Shown here piece after piece: positions 1-8,205 of a stretch of DNA of 48,896 nt. Below the pieces are notes generated by a model that was not told the DNA's origin, did no database searches, and was given only the letters and a program-made list of their open reading frames with translations. Position numbers and translations under genes: made by a program. The DNA comes from Metabacillus arenae (GTDB lineage Bacteria > Bacillota > Bacilli > Bacillales > Bacillaceae): assembly GCF_014773385.1 (NCBI RefSeq), contig NZ_JACXAI010000043.1, positions 1 to 48,896 of the forward strand, in the 5' to 3' direction. Every line of letters starts with the position of its first letter. Within the stretch, counting starts at the first letter, position 1.

Positions 1-212
1 ATCGACAACTCTAGGTTTTTTTGTCATGCCTAAAATTCTATGATAATTATTCGTAAAATACTTTTATCTAGTTACTTGACTTTTTATAGCTGGTCTATAA
101 TGGAATAACCCCTGAATCCTAACAACAAGTTTAGTTAAAGTATTTTTAATCTCATTATTATCCTTAAAACAACGTCTTTTGTTTTATAAGGGGTACAAAC
201 AACATACTTCTT
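1..212. other. Intergenic, nothing recognised
   Basis: AT-rich stretch at the window edge, downstream of the first gene on the minus strand. No reading frame, hairpin or repeat that I can support. Confidence 0.5.
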
Positions 213-689
213 CTAATATTTATTTACCTCTTTTACAATAGTTCGTTCCACTAATAATTGATAAAAATAAATAACGATTGCTGTTACAACTGACAATATG
301 TAAAAATGTTTGGGTCTCATTTTCTTGAATTCGAATACTCCTACTTTAGTGAAAAATTTTACGATAGGGAATGCAAGAAGATAATCGAGTACCATATTTA
401 ATGTTAAGTACTTTATAAAGCTACCGTATGTTAATTTAAACACCCAAATAGTTGTTATGAAAAATAAGCCTAAAAGGTAAGAGAAATCTAAACGATAATT
501 TCGAAATAAAGCATTTTTTACTTTCCACCACTTACGTCTATCAGCTATTTCGCTTAAAAAACTAAAGATATAACCAATAAAAGTTGCGACTGGAAGAAAG
601 CGAACAAAAGAATTTTTCCCTAGCAATGGAGTAGTTAACCAGGGAATAACTAATGTACTAAATGATAAAGCCTTTCTTTTATCAATCAT
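213..689 (-). CDS. Hypothetical multi-pass membrane protein
   Basis: About 158 residues with several hydrophobic segments separated by short basic loops (RKWWK, FRNYR, KKMRPKH), the look of a small integral membrane protein with four or five helices. Similar uncharacterised proteins are frequent in Bacillus, but I can assign no function. The start is set at the ATG at 687-689 because a GGGGG ribosome site lies about six bases upstream; a longer TTG start at 710 would swallow that site. It stands alone, with a dispersed terminator-type repeat upstream at 745-820. Confidence 0.65.
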   Translation of the reverse strand: MIDKRKALSFSTLVIPWLTTPLLGKNSFVRFLPVATFIGYIFSFLSEIADRRKWWKVKNALFRNYRLDFSYLLGLFFITTIWVFKLTYGSFIKYLTLNMVLDYLLAFPIVKFFTKVGVFEFKKMRPKHFYILSVVTAIVIYFYQLLVERTIVKEVNKY

Positions 690-744
690 AAGAGCCCCCA
701 CAAGATACAATTTATCATGTATTATTCCCTATTGTTCAGAAGTT

Positions 745-820
745 TTATTCCATTAAATGGCCCAATTCATAAAGAAGGACACATCTCTTGTTACAGAAAT
801 GCGCCCTTTTGCTGAACAAA
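745..820 (-). repeat. Dispersed terminator-repeat, copy A
   Basis: One copy of the repeat family described in findings. On the plus strand it runs AAATGGCCC, an A-rich stretch, a weak hairpin, GCGCCC, then a GAACAA end. It shares its first 20 or so bases and its last ten with the shortened copy at 2700. Confidence 0.6.
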
Positions 821-938
821 GTTCTATCTTCATATAGTGCTTATAGACAAGGGAGATTCTAACAGACGTATCCCCATGGAGTTATCTGCTGTTTAGCATG
901 GTAATTGAAGATTAATTGACGATGGTGCCATTTTTAAA

Positions 939-1280
939 TTAGCGACTGACATTCGTTAAATTACTTCCCCATTCTCCGTTTGGGGTTAAATAACATACAA
1001 TTCTATCCTCAAGTAGATCACCAAGAATTTCCTCATATTTTTTTCGATAAGGCTTTGGCAATTCTTCCTGTAACCAACTGTTTTTTGTACCTTGCCAGAT
1101 TTCATGAATTACAAGATCATCCGGCTTTTCAATATCATCGCTTATAATAGCATTTATAAAGGTAGGTTCTTTCGACATCACTTCAACACGTGAATAAAGT
1201 GAATTCCGAAAGACTTTCTTTTTACCTGGTTTAACTTTGAAACGAATGTTTAGAACAACTTGATTAGTATTGCTAGTCAT
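939..1280 (-). CDS. ABM-domain (quinol monooxygenase-like) protein
   Basis: 113 residues. The pattern VVLNIRFKVKPGKKKVFRNSL, then EVMSKEPTFINAIISDD, then DLVIHEIWQG is that of the antibiotic-biosynthesis-monooxygenase (YgiN-type) ferredoxin-like fold, a small dimeric cofactor-free enzyme acting on quinols or similar aromatics. Length fits the family. It lies 39 bp downstream of the dehydrogenase gene on the same strand, so the two are probably one operon, divergent from an HxlR regulator with a Cys near its N terminus. Inference: a quinone/electrophile detoxification unit. The exact substrate cannot be read from sequence. Confidence 0.75.
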   Translation of the reverse strand: MTSNTNQVVLNIRFKVKPGKKKVFRNSLYSRVEVMSKEPTFINAIISDDIEKPDDLVIHEIWQGTKNSWLQEELPKPYRKKYEEILGDLLEDRIVCYLTPNGEWGSNLTNVSR

Positions 1281-1319
1281 CAGTAAAATGCACCCCTTTG
1301 TAATCTCTGGGCTGTTAAA

Positions 1320-2066
1320 TTAAACCTGTGCTTGTCCTCCATCTACGCACAATTCAGCACCAGTCAAGTAGCTGCTTTCGTCTGAAGCAAGGAAAGATAC
1401 AACGTTTGCTACTTCTTCAGGTGTCCCAACTTTTCCAGCTGGAACAGTATTTCTTGTATTTTCAAGTACTCCTTCAAGTGCATCACCAAAAAGCTCATCG
1501 TAGGCAGGTGTATGAATAACTCCTGGGCTAACCACATTTACACGGATTCCAGTTCCTTTTAGGTCAAGAATCCAGTCACGAACTAGTGCTCTTAGTGCTG
1601 CTTTAGATGCTCCATATACACTAAACGCTGGGTTGCCAATTGATCCAGCAGTAGAGCCCGTTACAATAATAGAACCTACTTTGTTCGGGAATAGTGATAA
1701 CGCTTTTTGAACAGTAAAAATCGTTCCTTTAACGTTAATGTCGAACGTTCTATCAACCTGCTCTTCAGTAATTTCACCTAATGGAAGGAAGCTGCCGACG
1801 CCTGCATTAGCAAAAAGAATGTCCAACTTACCTTTTTCCTGCTTTATAATGTCATATAGTTTGTCTAAGTCTTCAGGCTTAGAAATATCCCCTTGAACAC
1901 CGGTTACGTTCTTGCCAATTTGGTTAATAGCTTTATCAAGTTCGTTTTTTCTGCGTCCTGTGATATAAACATATGCACCCTCGTTTACAAACTTTTGTGC
2001 TGTAGCAAAACCAATCCCACTTGATCCGCCCGTTACAAGCGCTATTTTACCTTCAAATTTACCCAT
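1320..2066 (-). CDS. SDR-family oxidoreductase
   Basis: 248 residues, the usual length of classical short-chain dehydrogenases. Visible motifs: TGGSSGIG cofactor loop (residues 12-19), NAG (87-89), catalytic Ser138, and YGASK with Tyr151 and Lys155, then PGVIHTP. Basic residues RR at 38-39 after the second strand suggest NADP(H) preference. Clean ATG behind AAGGAGGG. First gene of a probable two-gene operon with the ABM protein; divergent from the HxlR regulator, which most likely controls it. Substrate unknown; annotation as glucose dehydrogenase or 3-oxoacyl-ACP reductase would be over-interpretation. Confidence 0.9.
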   Translation of the reverse strand: MGKFEGKIALVTGGSSGIGFATAQKFVNEGAYVYITGRRKNELDKAINQIGKNVTGVQGDISKPEDLDKLYDIIKQEKGKLDILFANAGVGSFLPLGEITEEQVDRTFDINVKGTIFTVQKALSLFPNKVGSIIVTGSTAGSIGNPAFSVYGASKAALRALVRDWILDLKGTGIRVNVVSPGVIHTPAYDELFGDALEGVLENTRNTVPAGKVGTPEEVANVVSFLASDESSYLTGAELCVDGGQAQV

Positions 2067-2132
2067 ATACTTAACCCTCCTTTAGAGTTAATTTTGTTTT
2101 ATGTCTAGTACCTTTAAGTACTTGAAAAACAC

Positions 2133-2175
2133 CTTACAATATATATTATCCATCAGTAAACCACATTATTGTAAG
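2133..2175. promoter_or_regulatory. Inverted repeat in divergent SDR/HxlR promoter region
   Basis: CTTACAAT (2133-2140) and ATTGTAAG (2168-2175) form an inverted repeat in the 171-bp gap between divergent genes, with GTAAGTAC following. HxlR regulators such as YodB bind GTAAGTA-type palindromes, so this is the likely operator. The binding itself is inference. Confidence 0.45.
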
Positions 2176-2237
2176 TACCCACTTTTTTGTGATATAGTAA
2201 CTAAAAAGTAATAAATTTGGAATGGAGGGGTTTATAC

Positions 2238-2594
2238 ATGAAAAAATTTAGTTGCGGTTTTGAAGTGACAATGGAAGTTATTAGCGGAAAATGGAAAGGC
2301 CTTGTATTATACTTTTTAATGAATGGACCAAAGAGAACGAGTGAATTAAAGCGCATTATCCCAAATATAACTCAGAAAATGCTGATTCAAACACTTAGAG
2401 AGCTTGAAGCCAGTGGACTTGTGAGCAGAAAGATGTATAATCAAGTACCGCCGAAGGTTGAATATTCACCCACTGAACTTGGAGAATCTCTTAAACCTAT
2501 CTTGCAGGAGCTCTGTCAATGGGGAAGCCATTATGCGGAGCAAGAGTATGCAGAAGGTGAATTCGAAATCGTACCACCAGAAGAGGCTTCTTAA
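2238..2594 (+). CDS. HxlR-family transcriptional regulator, possible thiol sensor
   Basis: 118 residues with the winged-helix signature of HxlR proteins: ISGKWKGLVLYFLMNGPKRT, IPNITQKMLIQTLRELEASG, VEYSPTELG. Cys6 sits at the N terminus where redox-sensing members such as B. subtilis YodB carry their reactive Cys, and there is a second Cys at residue 93, allowing an inter-subunit disulfide. Start chosen at ATG 2238 because GGAGGGG lies eight bases upstream; the TTG at 2217 precedes that site. Divergent from the SDR/ABM operon, the usual position for an HxlR gene beside its targets. The redox role is inference from the Cys positions. Confidence 0.85.
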   Translation: MKKFSCGFEVTMEVISGKWKGLVLYFLMNGPKRTSELKRIIPNITQKMLIQTLRELEASGLVSRKMYNQVPPKVEYSPTELGESLKPILQELCQWGSHYAEQEYAEGEFEIVPPEEAS

Positions 2595-2611
2595 TAAGGA
2601 ATACAACTTTT

Positions 2612-2639
2612 TAACACCTTATATGTAAGGTGTTTTTTT
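2612..2639 (+). terminator. Terminator of HxlR gene
   Basis: Nine-base stem AACACCTTA / TAAGGTGTT with a TATG loop followed by a run of T, 18 bp after the HxlR stop. Confidence 0.85.
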
Positions 2640-2699
2640 GTTGAACTGGGATGAGGTCAGGAGGCAACTTTTTTAAAGTTCCGCCATTAGAGTAGTAAT

Positions 2700-2732
2700 T
2701 TATTCCGTTAAATGGCCCAATTGCTGAACAAG
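2700..2732 (-). repeat. Dispersed terminator-repeat, internally deleted copy B
   Basis: AAATGGCCCAATT is joined directly to GCTGAACAA, the two ends of copy A at 745-820 without its hairpin core. This looks like a clean internal deletion. Confidence 0.55.
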
Positions 2733-2779
2733 AACCTCTACAAAACTAGTTCACATAAGCGATATTATCGGCAATTAAG

Positions 2780-2804
2780 GAGGTTGGGTACCCAACCTCT
2801 TTTT
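2780..2804 (+). terminator. Orphan terminator-like palindrome
   Basis: A perfect 20-base palindrome (GAGGTTGGG-TA-CCCAACCTC core) followed by five T. The HxlR gene already has its own terminator and no gene lies between, so it may end a lost gene or a small transcript from 2640-2780. The rest of 2640-2930 holds nothing else I recognise. Confidence 0.6.
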
Positions 2805-2939
2805 GTTGACATAAGAGCATAAGGGGTTAGCTTCTCTTATTATTACATTTTTTGCGATTAACCTCTGATAGATGCCGTTTCATAGAGGACAATCTTTTAA
2901 TATACATATATTACCTTAAGAAAGAAGGGAGTGAAAAAA

Positions 2940-3902
2940 ATGGGAACAAGGAAACAGTTTTCGTTTATGACGTGGAATCTTTATTTAGGTGCAGATCTGA
3001 CACCGATTTTCACTGCTACGCCAGCACAAATTCCCCAGCGGGTAACAGAAGTGTTTCGACAATTTCTTGCGACCAATTTTCCTGTCCGTGTGAAGGCAAT
3101 TGCCAATCAGATTATTTCGAAGAAACCAGATATCATCGGATTGCAAGAAGCAGAACTATGGCAACTGTTTGTTCCGAATTTGCCAACAGTCACTTACGAC
3201 TTTGTAGAATTACTGCTGAGTGAATTAAGAAAAAGGGGATTACACTATGAAGTTGCAGCCCAAAACGAAAACTTCTCAGAACAACTGCCAAGTAGCCAAG
3301 GAAATTTAGTAGGGTTGTTGGACAGGGATACCCTATTAATCCGAAAGGGGTCGGGTTTAAAGATTATTCAGCGGCAAGAAGCCAATTTTCAAACCAATTT
3401 GACATTACAAATTGGAGGGCAACCGGTTGAGATTCTTCGGGGATGGTCTTCTATCGATGTTAATGAAAATGGACGTACCTTCCGGGTAATCAATACCCAT
3501 TTGGAGACACTTTCTCCCACGGTTCAAGTCGCTCAAGGGAACGAATTACTGGCGGGGCCAGCCAATACAAATCTGCCACTGATCCTCCTTGGAGATCTGA
3601 ATTCAAACGCTGACGGAACCGGCACACCAACATACGGGAATTTTATCAATGCCGGGTTTCAAGATGTTTGGATAGCGGGCGGTGAAGGACAGGGATTTAC
3701 CTGCTGTCAGGATCCTGACCTGTTGAATGCTGTGTCCTCGCTGAACACAAGAATAGATTTTATTTTGTTTAAAAACGGTTGGAAACCGATTGTAGCCGAT
3801 TTGGTAGGAGAAGAACAGCGTGACAGAACACCAACTGCTCTTTGGCCTTCTGATCACGCCGGAGTAGTGGCTAGTTTGGTTCTAAAGAAAAAGCTATGTT
3901 AG
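2940..3902 (+). CDS. Endonuclease/exonuclease/phosphatase-family protein
   Basis: 320 residues. The order TWNLYLGAD, LQEAELWQ, INTHLET, LLGDLNSN, SDHAGV is the complete active-site series of the DNase I/exonuclease III/inositol phosphatase fold: Asn and Glu bind Mg, the Asp-Asn pair and the final Asp-His dyad do phosphodiester hydrolysis. No signal peptide, so probably cytoplasmic. The GADLTPIF start resembles uncharacterised Bacillus members rather than XthA. ATG at 2940 is preferred over GTG 2931 because GAAGGGA then has normal spacing. Flanked by terminators on both sides, so monocistronic. The substrate (nucleic acid, phospholipid or sugar phosphate) is undetermined. Confidence 0.8.
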   Translation: MGTRKQFSFMTWNLYLGADLTPIFTATPAQIPQRVTEVFRQFLATNFPVRVKAIANQIISKKPDIIGLQEAELWQLFVPNLPTVTYDFVELLLSELRKRGLHYEVAAQNENFSEQLPSSQGNLVGLLDRDTLLIRKGSGLKIIQRQEANFQTNLTLQIGGQPVEILRGWSSIDVNENGRTFRVINTHLETLSPTVQVAQGNELLAGPANTNLPLILLGDLNSNADGTGTPTYGNFINAGFQDVWIAGGEGQGFTCCQDPDLLNAVSSLNTRIDFILFKNGWKPIVADLVGEEQRDRTPTALWPSDHAGVVASLVLKKKLC

Positions 3903-4040
3903 AAAGCTTTAATAAATATTGAATAATTCGAATGATTAAAGTTAGGTTGTATATCATATTTATTTTTAGTTAACATAATCGCAACTATCAGAAGTTAGCC
4001 AAAAAGCCAAACCCATGATACATTTAACCGTACTATAAAT

Positions 4041-4092
4041 AAATAGTGGATATTATGTTTAATATGACATAGATTATCCACTATTTTTTTAT
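4041..4092 (+). terminator. Terminator downstream of EEP gene
   Basis: Twelve-base perfect stem AAATAGTGGATA / TATCCACTATTT (4041-4052 and 4075-4086), 22-base loop, then T-rich tail. Confidence 0.7.
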
Positions 4093-4120
4093 ATATTATA
4101 ATCCCTAAACGTACTATACA

Positions 4121-4168
4121 TATGGCGTGTCTCGCACGACGATTTATCGCTATTTAGAAAAACAGTGA
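4121..4168 (+). pseudogene. Scrap of serine recombinase C terminus
   Basis: Sixteen codons read YGVSRTTIYRYLEKQ then stop. This matches the C-terminal helix-turn-helix of Hin/Tn3-type resolvases (the GVSRxTIYRYL recognition helix). Nothing of the catalytic domain is present upstream, so it is a remnant of a mobile element. The rest of 3903-4306 holds only a terminator. Confidence 0.45.
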
Positions 4169-4306
4169 ATTGGAAGTAATGAAGAAACCCAGCTAATTTG
4201 ATAAAAACGGAAAATATAACAAAAGATGTTTTACATCCAATTAATTGGGTATTTAACAATGAACCCATATTTATGGGAGTTTAAGTAAAAGGAAGGGAGA
4301 TAAGAA

Positions 4307-4747
4307 ATGAAAAAGGTAGTAGTTGGTACAGTCGCAATATTATCATTAGCAGGGGTTTCTGGACCAGTTTCAGCAGCAGAAGCAACAGCAATAGAAACTA
4401 GAACTGTGGGGGCTGCAAGTTCCATTCAAGCACAATCTGAAACAGAGATAGCAGCTGTCACTTCATTACCAACTCCTCAAGAAGGACAAAAAAATCGGTC
4501 TAGTGGCAACTTTAGCGTTGAAAATCTACCAGCAGGCACTTACGCACTAAAATTTGTAGTAGAAGGGGCTAATCCTGGCACGCATTTTAATGTCATGAAA
4601 GATGTTTCAGGAGGAATTGACCCAACGATTTGGTCTAATGTTTATAGTGGCAACACTACCGGTGTACAAACTGATCGTTCATTCTATATTGCAAATCCAT
4701 CAGGAACGGACTCCAACTTTATTGTTAAGGTATATGCTCTGCATTAA
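4307..4747 (+). CDS. Secreted protein of unknown function
   Basis: 146 residues. A Sec signal peptide (KK, hydrophobic core VVVGTVAILSLAG, VSA before AEA) gives a mature part of about 123 residues, starting with a Thr/Ala/Ser-rich linker and ending in a region rich in Gly, Asn and aromatic residues that looks beta-rich (ENLPAGTYALKFVVEG, SFYIANPSG). I recognise no family. AAGGGAG ribosome site precedes ATG. A secreted peptidoglycan-binding protein gene follows after 18 bp on the same strand, so the two are probably cotranscribed and act outside the cell. Confidence 0.6.
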   Translation: MKKVVVGTVAILSLAGVSGPVSAAEATAIETRTVGAASSIQAQSETEIAAVTSLPTPQEGQKNRSSGNFSVENLPAGTYALKFVVEGANPGTHFNVMKDVSGGIDPTIWSNVYSGNTTGVQTDRSFYIANPSGTDSNFIVKVYALH

Positions 4748-4765
4748 AAGTGAGGTTAATTTTTT

Positions 4766-5323
4766 ATGAAAAAGAAACTATTAGCTGTTATACCAACGAT
4801 TATGCTTGTTGCAACGCCTTTAACCATGGGAGTATCAACTGTCGATGCAGCACCTACAGCCAACTCTCAAACGGTGGAGGCGAAATCAGAAACAAGTCCC
4901 ACTTTGCGCATAGGTTCCCAATCTAGTTATGTGGATAATCTGCAGCAAAGCCTTAAAGATGTGAAATATCATACAAGTGTGGATGGTATTTTTGGTTCTA
5001 AAACTCAAACGATGGTAAAACAGTTCCAATCTGATCATAATCTATCTCCAGATGGAATTGTTGGTCCATTAACCTGGGCAGCGTTAGACCAGAATAAAGT
5101 AGAAAGACAACAATTTACCGTAGATGATGCGATTGCATTAGGTCAAAAAGAGCTAGGTCAAAACATTGTATTCAGTGGTGACGGTAGATTAGTAAAAGAT
5201 TCTAAAAATCAATCCTATTATCGACTCAAAGGAGCGAACAAAGACTGGATGGATGATGGTGGTACAGGCACAATTGGTTGGTTTCATATTTATAAGGACG
5301 GTCGCGTGGAAGAAGAAAGATAG
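4766..5323 (+). CDS. Secreted peptidoglycan-binding-domain protein
   Basis: 185 residues. Signal peptide at 1-29 (KKK, hydrophobic core, VDAA). Residues about 46-103 are a PG_binding_1 domain: SYVDNLQQSLK, VDGIFGSKTQTMVKQFQ, LSPDGIVGPLTWAAL. No cell-wall hydrolase domain is present. The C-terminal 80 residues (VDDAIALGQKELGQN to the end) are acidic and aromatic with a GWFHIYKDGRVEE finish and match nothing I can name. Likely located in the wall, together with the preceding secreted protein. GTGAGG ribosome site. Confidence 0.8.
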   Translation: MKKKLLAVIPTIMLVATPLTMGVSTVDAAPTANSQTVEAKSETSPTLRIGSQSSYVDNLQQSLKDVKYHTSVDGIFGSKTQTMVKQFQSDHNLSPDGIVGPLTWAALDQNKVERQQFTVDDAIALGQKELGQNIVFSGDGRLVKDSKNQSYYRLKGANKDWMDDGGTGTIGWFHIYKDGRVEEER

Positions 5324-5370
5324 ACACATAACGAAAAGATAGAATAACATTTCGTTATAATGACATACGA

Positions 5371-5401
5371 ACCCATGGAATTTATGAATTCCATGGGTTT
5401 T
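5371..5401. terminator. Terminator after peptidoglycan-binding gene
   Basis: Perfect 12-bp stem ACCCATGGAATT / AATTCCATGGGT around a TATG tetraloop, then TTTACTTTC. It also marks where the minus-strand remnant at 5390-5560 is cut off. Confidence 0.75.
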
Positions 5402-5560
5402 ACTTTCACTCCTTCTACACCTAAGAAACCTTTCTGTTGAGACGCTAACTCTACCATTTTTTTCAGCCATCTTCCCATAACCTTTATCACCCTCAGTTCG
5501 TTGTGAAGCAAATATCACCGCATAGTATGGTGGTTGAGGGGTTTTAGTAATTCCACTCAT
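5390..5560 (-). pseudogene. Frameshifted, truncated YqjZ-like monooxygenase
   Basis: From ATG at 5558-5560 the frame reads SGITKTPQPPYYAVIFASQ, RTEGDKGYGKMAEK, then must change frame within a run of six A (about 5457-5465 on plus) to continue KMVELASQQKGFLGVEGVKV. The joined sequence is the N-terminal half of the ABM-family protein YqjZ (family pattern PPYYAVIF...YGxMAxxMVELAxxQPGFLGVES). After GVEGVK the match ends at the terminator hairpin, so the C-terminal half is lost. Confidence 0.7.
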
Positions 5561-5636
5561 TTTAGTTCCCCCAATTATGTATTTCAAAATGACTTCTATT
5601 ATTTTATCTTATTTTCCTTCCTCAACTGATCCAATA

Positions 5637-5680
5637 CAAAAAGACGCCTTATTATTCAAAAAGGCGTCCAATTCTTGAAT
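5637..5680. terminator. Hairpin, diverged dispersed terminator-repeat
   Basis: GACGCCTT / AAGGCGTC stem (5643-5650, 5661-5668) preceded by A5 and followed by a TTCTTGAAT end like that of the dispersed repeats. Confidence 0.5.
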
Positions 5681-5807
5681 GCCTCTACTAATACTGTCTA
5701 TCTATTAACAGCCTAACAGTAGACATAAATAAAAGTATTCCTATATAGTAGGAAAAGAAGAACTCGAAATAGTTATACTAAGATCATGATAAAAGGAGGA
5801 TCATTTC

Positions 5808-6281
5808 TTGGAACAAACAATTATTCACCATATGGAAACAGTGCGCAGAATAACTTTGCAAACTATAAAGAAAATTCCAGAGGAAATTTCAGATATTATT
5901 CCAAAAGGTTTTAACAATAATATTCGTTGGAACTTTGGACACATTGCATTCGTACAGGAAAAGCTTGTCTTCGGACTTTTAGGTGAAGAAATGAACATAC
6001 CGAAAGATTACGAGCAGTTTTTTGGTGCTGGAACGAAACCGGTAGAATGGGAAGAAATTCCCCCACCATTTGCAGATATTGCCGAAGTCTTGACGGAACA
6101 AAAAACGAGAATAAAAGATTTTATTCAAGGACGTTTCCATGAAAAGCTACCAACTCCATTTACAAACCGGGGAGGTATTACGTTTTACACAGTTGGTGAG
6201 GCATTTTTGTTTAGCTTTTATCATGAAGCATTACATACCGAAACGATTCAGCGATTAAATCGATCTATTATCTCTACATAA
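5808..6281 (+). CDS. DinB-family protein
   Basis: 157 residues, the normal length of DinB/YfiT four-helix proteins. Three metal-ligand His positions are plausible at NFGHIAF (after helix 2) and FYHEALHTETI near the C terminus. The family includes metal-dependent thiol transferases (bacillithiol transferases) and many members of unknown role, so the substrate is open. TTG start behind AAAGGAGG at normal distance; no better ATG nearby. Monocistronic; convergent with the TPR gene. Confidence 0.8.
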   Translation: MEQTIIHHMETVRRITLQTIKKIPEEISDIIPKGFNNNIRWNFGHIAFVQEKLVFGLLGEEMNIPKDYEQFFGAGTKPVEWEEIPPPFADIAEVLTEQKTRIKDFIQGRFHEKLPTPFTNRGGITFYTVGEAFLFSFYHEALHTETIQRLNRSIIST

Positions 6282-6369
6282 CTTTCTTTTAGATGGACAT
6301 AGGGTCTTGCCAATAAATTCTGAAGTTGGTGAGTCCCGTCATTATTAATAATCAGTTTAACATTTACTT

Positions 6370-6440
6370 ATTCAACTATATGGCCCTATTGTGAAAAGAC
6401 GCATTCCTCATAATACGAATGCGCCCGTTCGTGGAATAAA
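6370..6440 (-). repeat. Dispersed terminator-repeat, copy D
   Basis: TATGGCCC, A-rich, CGCATTC ... GAATGCG stem, GCGCCCGTTCGTGGAATAAA. On the minus strand the hairpin is followed by TCTTTTC. It lies in the convergent gap between the DinB and TPR genes. Confidence 0.65.
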
Positions 6441-6445
6441 TACGA

Positions 6446-6976
6446 TTAACTCCAAATGTCATCCAATTTATCAGAATAGAAATTGATTGCTTTCTTATAA
6501 CTCAAAATTTCCTTATCTGAAGTCGTATCTATCAAGCATTTAAGTAGTAACTCCATGGAACTGTTATGCTCTTTTAAATTATATAGAGTCATTGAATAGA
6601 ATACTAGGATTGCTTTATTGTTTGGAAATAAATCCATTCCCTTTAGAAATACATTTTTAGATTTTTCATAATCACCTAATGTTCTGTATGTACTTCCTAA
6701 CCCTAATAAGGCTCCCTCTAATTCTTTTCCAGACAGCCCCAATCTGATAGCATTTTCATAAAAAGGTACTGCTTTTGATTCTTCTCCTAATACATCAAAA
6801 CTCCATGCACATTGGTAGTTAATGAATGGATCATCGGGAAGCTCTTTTACCAATTTTAAAAGTATTTCATTAGATTCCTTTTGCTTACCTTCTTTTCGTA
6901 ATTCAATTGCTCTATCTAATTCTTTTCGCACCAACTTTTTCCTCCATATCTCCTTCAGGTTGTTCCACTCTTGCAC
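6446..6976 (-). CDS. Tetratricopeptide-repeat protein
   Basis: 176 residues, helical, with TPR-like units: A at 8 and G/Y positions in KESNEILLKLVKELPDDPFINY, SKAVPFYENAIRLG, LGSTYRTLGDYEKSKNVFLKG, AILVFYSMTLYNLKEHNSS. This is the Bacillus 'tetratrico peptide repeat' family of about 170 residues, presumed protein-protein scaffolds with unknown partner. The GTG start at 6976 has only a weak ribosome site, so the N terminus could be slightly shorter. No linked gene suggests a partner. Confidence 0.75.
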   Translation of the reverse strand: MQEWNNLKEIWRKKLVRKELDRAIELRKEGKQKESNEILLKLVKELPDDPFINYQCAWSFDVLGEESKAVPFYENAIRLGLSGKELEGALLGLGSTYRTLGDYEKSKNVFLKGMDLFPNNKAILVFYSMTLYNLKEHNSSMELLLKCLIDTTSDKEILSYKKAINFYSDKLDDIWS

Positions 6977-7081
6977 CCTATTCTTTAAGACCGATAAAAA
7001 AATGGTCTACTTGGACGCTAAAAGTGACCTTCAATTTAAGCACCCGTTCGAAATAAACCATAAAAAGAGTTTTAGTGAACA

Positions 7082-7540
7082 TTATTTCTTTTTATTAAAC
7101 CATTCTTCTAATGTCATCATTTCAAAATCTTCTTCAAATTCCATTCGTAAAGGTGTAATTACCTCAATTGAGTTTCCATCTGGGTCATCAAAATAAATTG
7201 CACATGTGCTTGTGGATTATTAGATAATACTAGAGGTTGTTTTTCAAGCGGAAAGCCAAAAGATGTTCGCACCAAAATTCCTTTCTGCTCTAACCATTCT
7301 TTCACTTGTTTAATGTCTTCCAAATCAACTCTAAACGCAATATGTCTTAATGAGGAATGATAAGGTGTTTTTACTTTGTCAGTTTCCCAAAGTCCTAACT
7401 AACTGTTTCCTTTTTCAACCCAGCAAAAAAGCTAATTTTTCATTTTGGTAAGCAGCCTCTAACCCTAATTTTTTATAAAAATCTATCGAATTTGAATGAT
7501 TACTCACTGGCAAATGCGCTTCATACAATCCCTTTATCAT
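7082..7540 (-). pseudogene. VOC/glyoxalase-family protein, frameshifted
   Basis: From ATG 7540 the frame reads IKGLYEAHLPVSNHSNSID, FYKKLGLEAAYQNEKLAFLL and then hits a stop. A second frame supplies YHSSLRHIAFRVDLEDIKQ and VKEWLEQKGILVRTSFGF. A third supplies IYFDDPDGNSIEVIT and ends at TAA 7082. Together this is one complete glyoxalase-fold protein with metal ligands HLP, HIAF and IEVI, broken by at least two frameshifts. Non-functional as read, unless the sequence contains errors. Confidence 0.75.
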
Positions 7541-7939
7541 TCCTTAGACTACCTCCTATTTTTTTTAATTCATTCCAAATAAATTATATTATCATCCGTA
7601 TTTTGACTAAACTCCCTTTAATTGAATAACTTAGCGCTTCGATTTATTTTCTAATAATTCCTTCTCTTATTCAAGAATATGGCCCTTTCGGAATAAGCTA
7701 AGCTTATGCTCTTAAAAAACCCATTTATTAAACATGATACTTTAACTGAAACCCACCCGTAGTTTAAAGCAACGTTTAACTTCGTTATGTAAATTTACTT
7801 TAGTCGAGGGTACACTACAACTTGTTAGCTCCTAGTTCATTTTGGATAAATAAAATTGTAATTTTCTAAGGCTTTGTGCTTTTTAGATATCTTTCTACCA
7901 TGACTTTCTCACCATTTTACTTTTTTCCCTAAATAACAA
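7541..7939. other. Non-coding gap with repeat remnant
   Basis: A shortened dispersed-repeat copy sits at 7667-7698 (AATATGGCCCTTTCGGAATAAGC, ends only). The remainder has no frame I can support. Confidence 0.5.
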
Positions 7940-7968
7940 TTGACATTTTTTGAGTCTAGGTTTAAATT
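7940..7968 (+). promoter_or_regulatory. Sigma-A-type promoter of FAD/MFS operon
   Basis: TTGACA at 7940-7945, exactly 17-base spacer, TAAATT at 7963-7968. Start of transcription would be near 7975, giving a 5' leader of about 230 bases before the FAD gene. Confidence 0.65.
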
Positions 7969-8046
7969 TTGCATTGGGTAAACTTTTTTTTATTTAACCA
8001 ATTGAATTTCACAAAAGCAAATACACATTTAAGGGAGGAACTATTA

Positions 8047-8100
8047 ATTAAGTACTTGTATCCTAACCCCTATATAAAACAGGAATCCTTTAAAAACTGA
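8047..8100 (+). CDS. Possible 17-residue leader peptide (ATT start)
   Basis: A strong ribosome site AAGGGAGGA (8031-8039) precedes no ATG. At eight-base spacing an ATT codon opens a short frame IKYLYPNPYIKQESFKN ending at TGA 8100. ATT is a rare start, so this is tentative. The strong site inside a long leader of an efflux operon fits a translational control peptide, or the remnant of one. Confidence 0.3.
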   Translation: MKYLYPNPYIKQESFKN

Positions 8101-8205
8101 TTAATTATCTAGTCTTTAAGAGTTCGTTGAGAAAAAAGATATCCTTAACTAGCAAGGTATTTGAGATGACAAGTCACAACTTTCACCTGTAAGGAGGAAT
8201 TAATT

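Noticed and set aside
7975-8205. T-box or known riboswitch in the FAD operon leader
   Set aside because: No T-box AGGGTGG motif and no conserved cores of SAM, purine, FMN or TPP riboswitches are visible.
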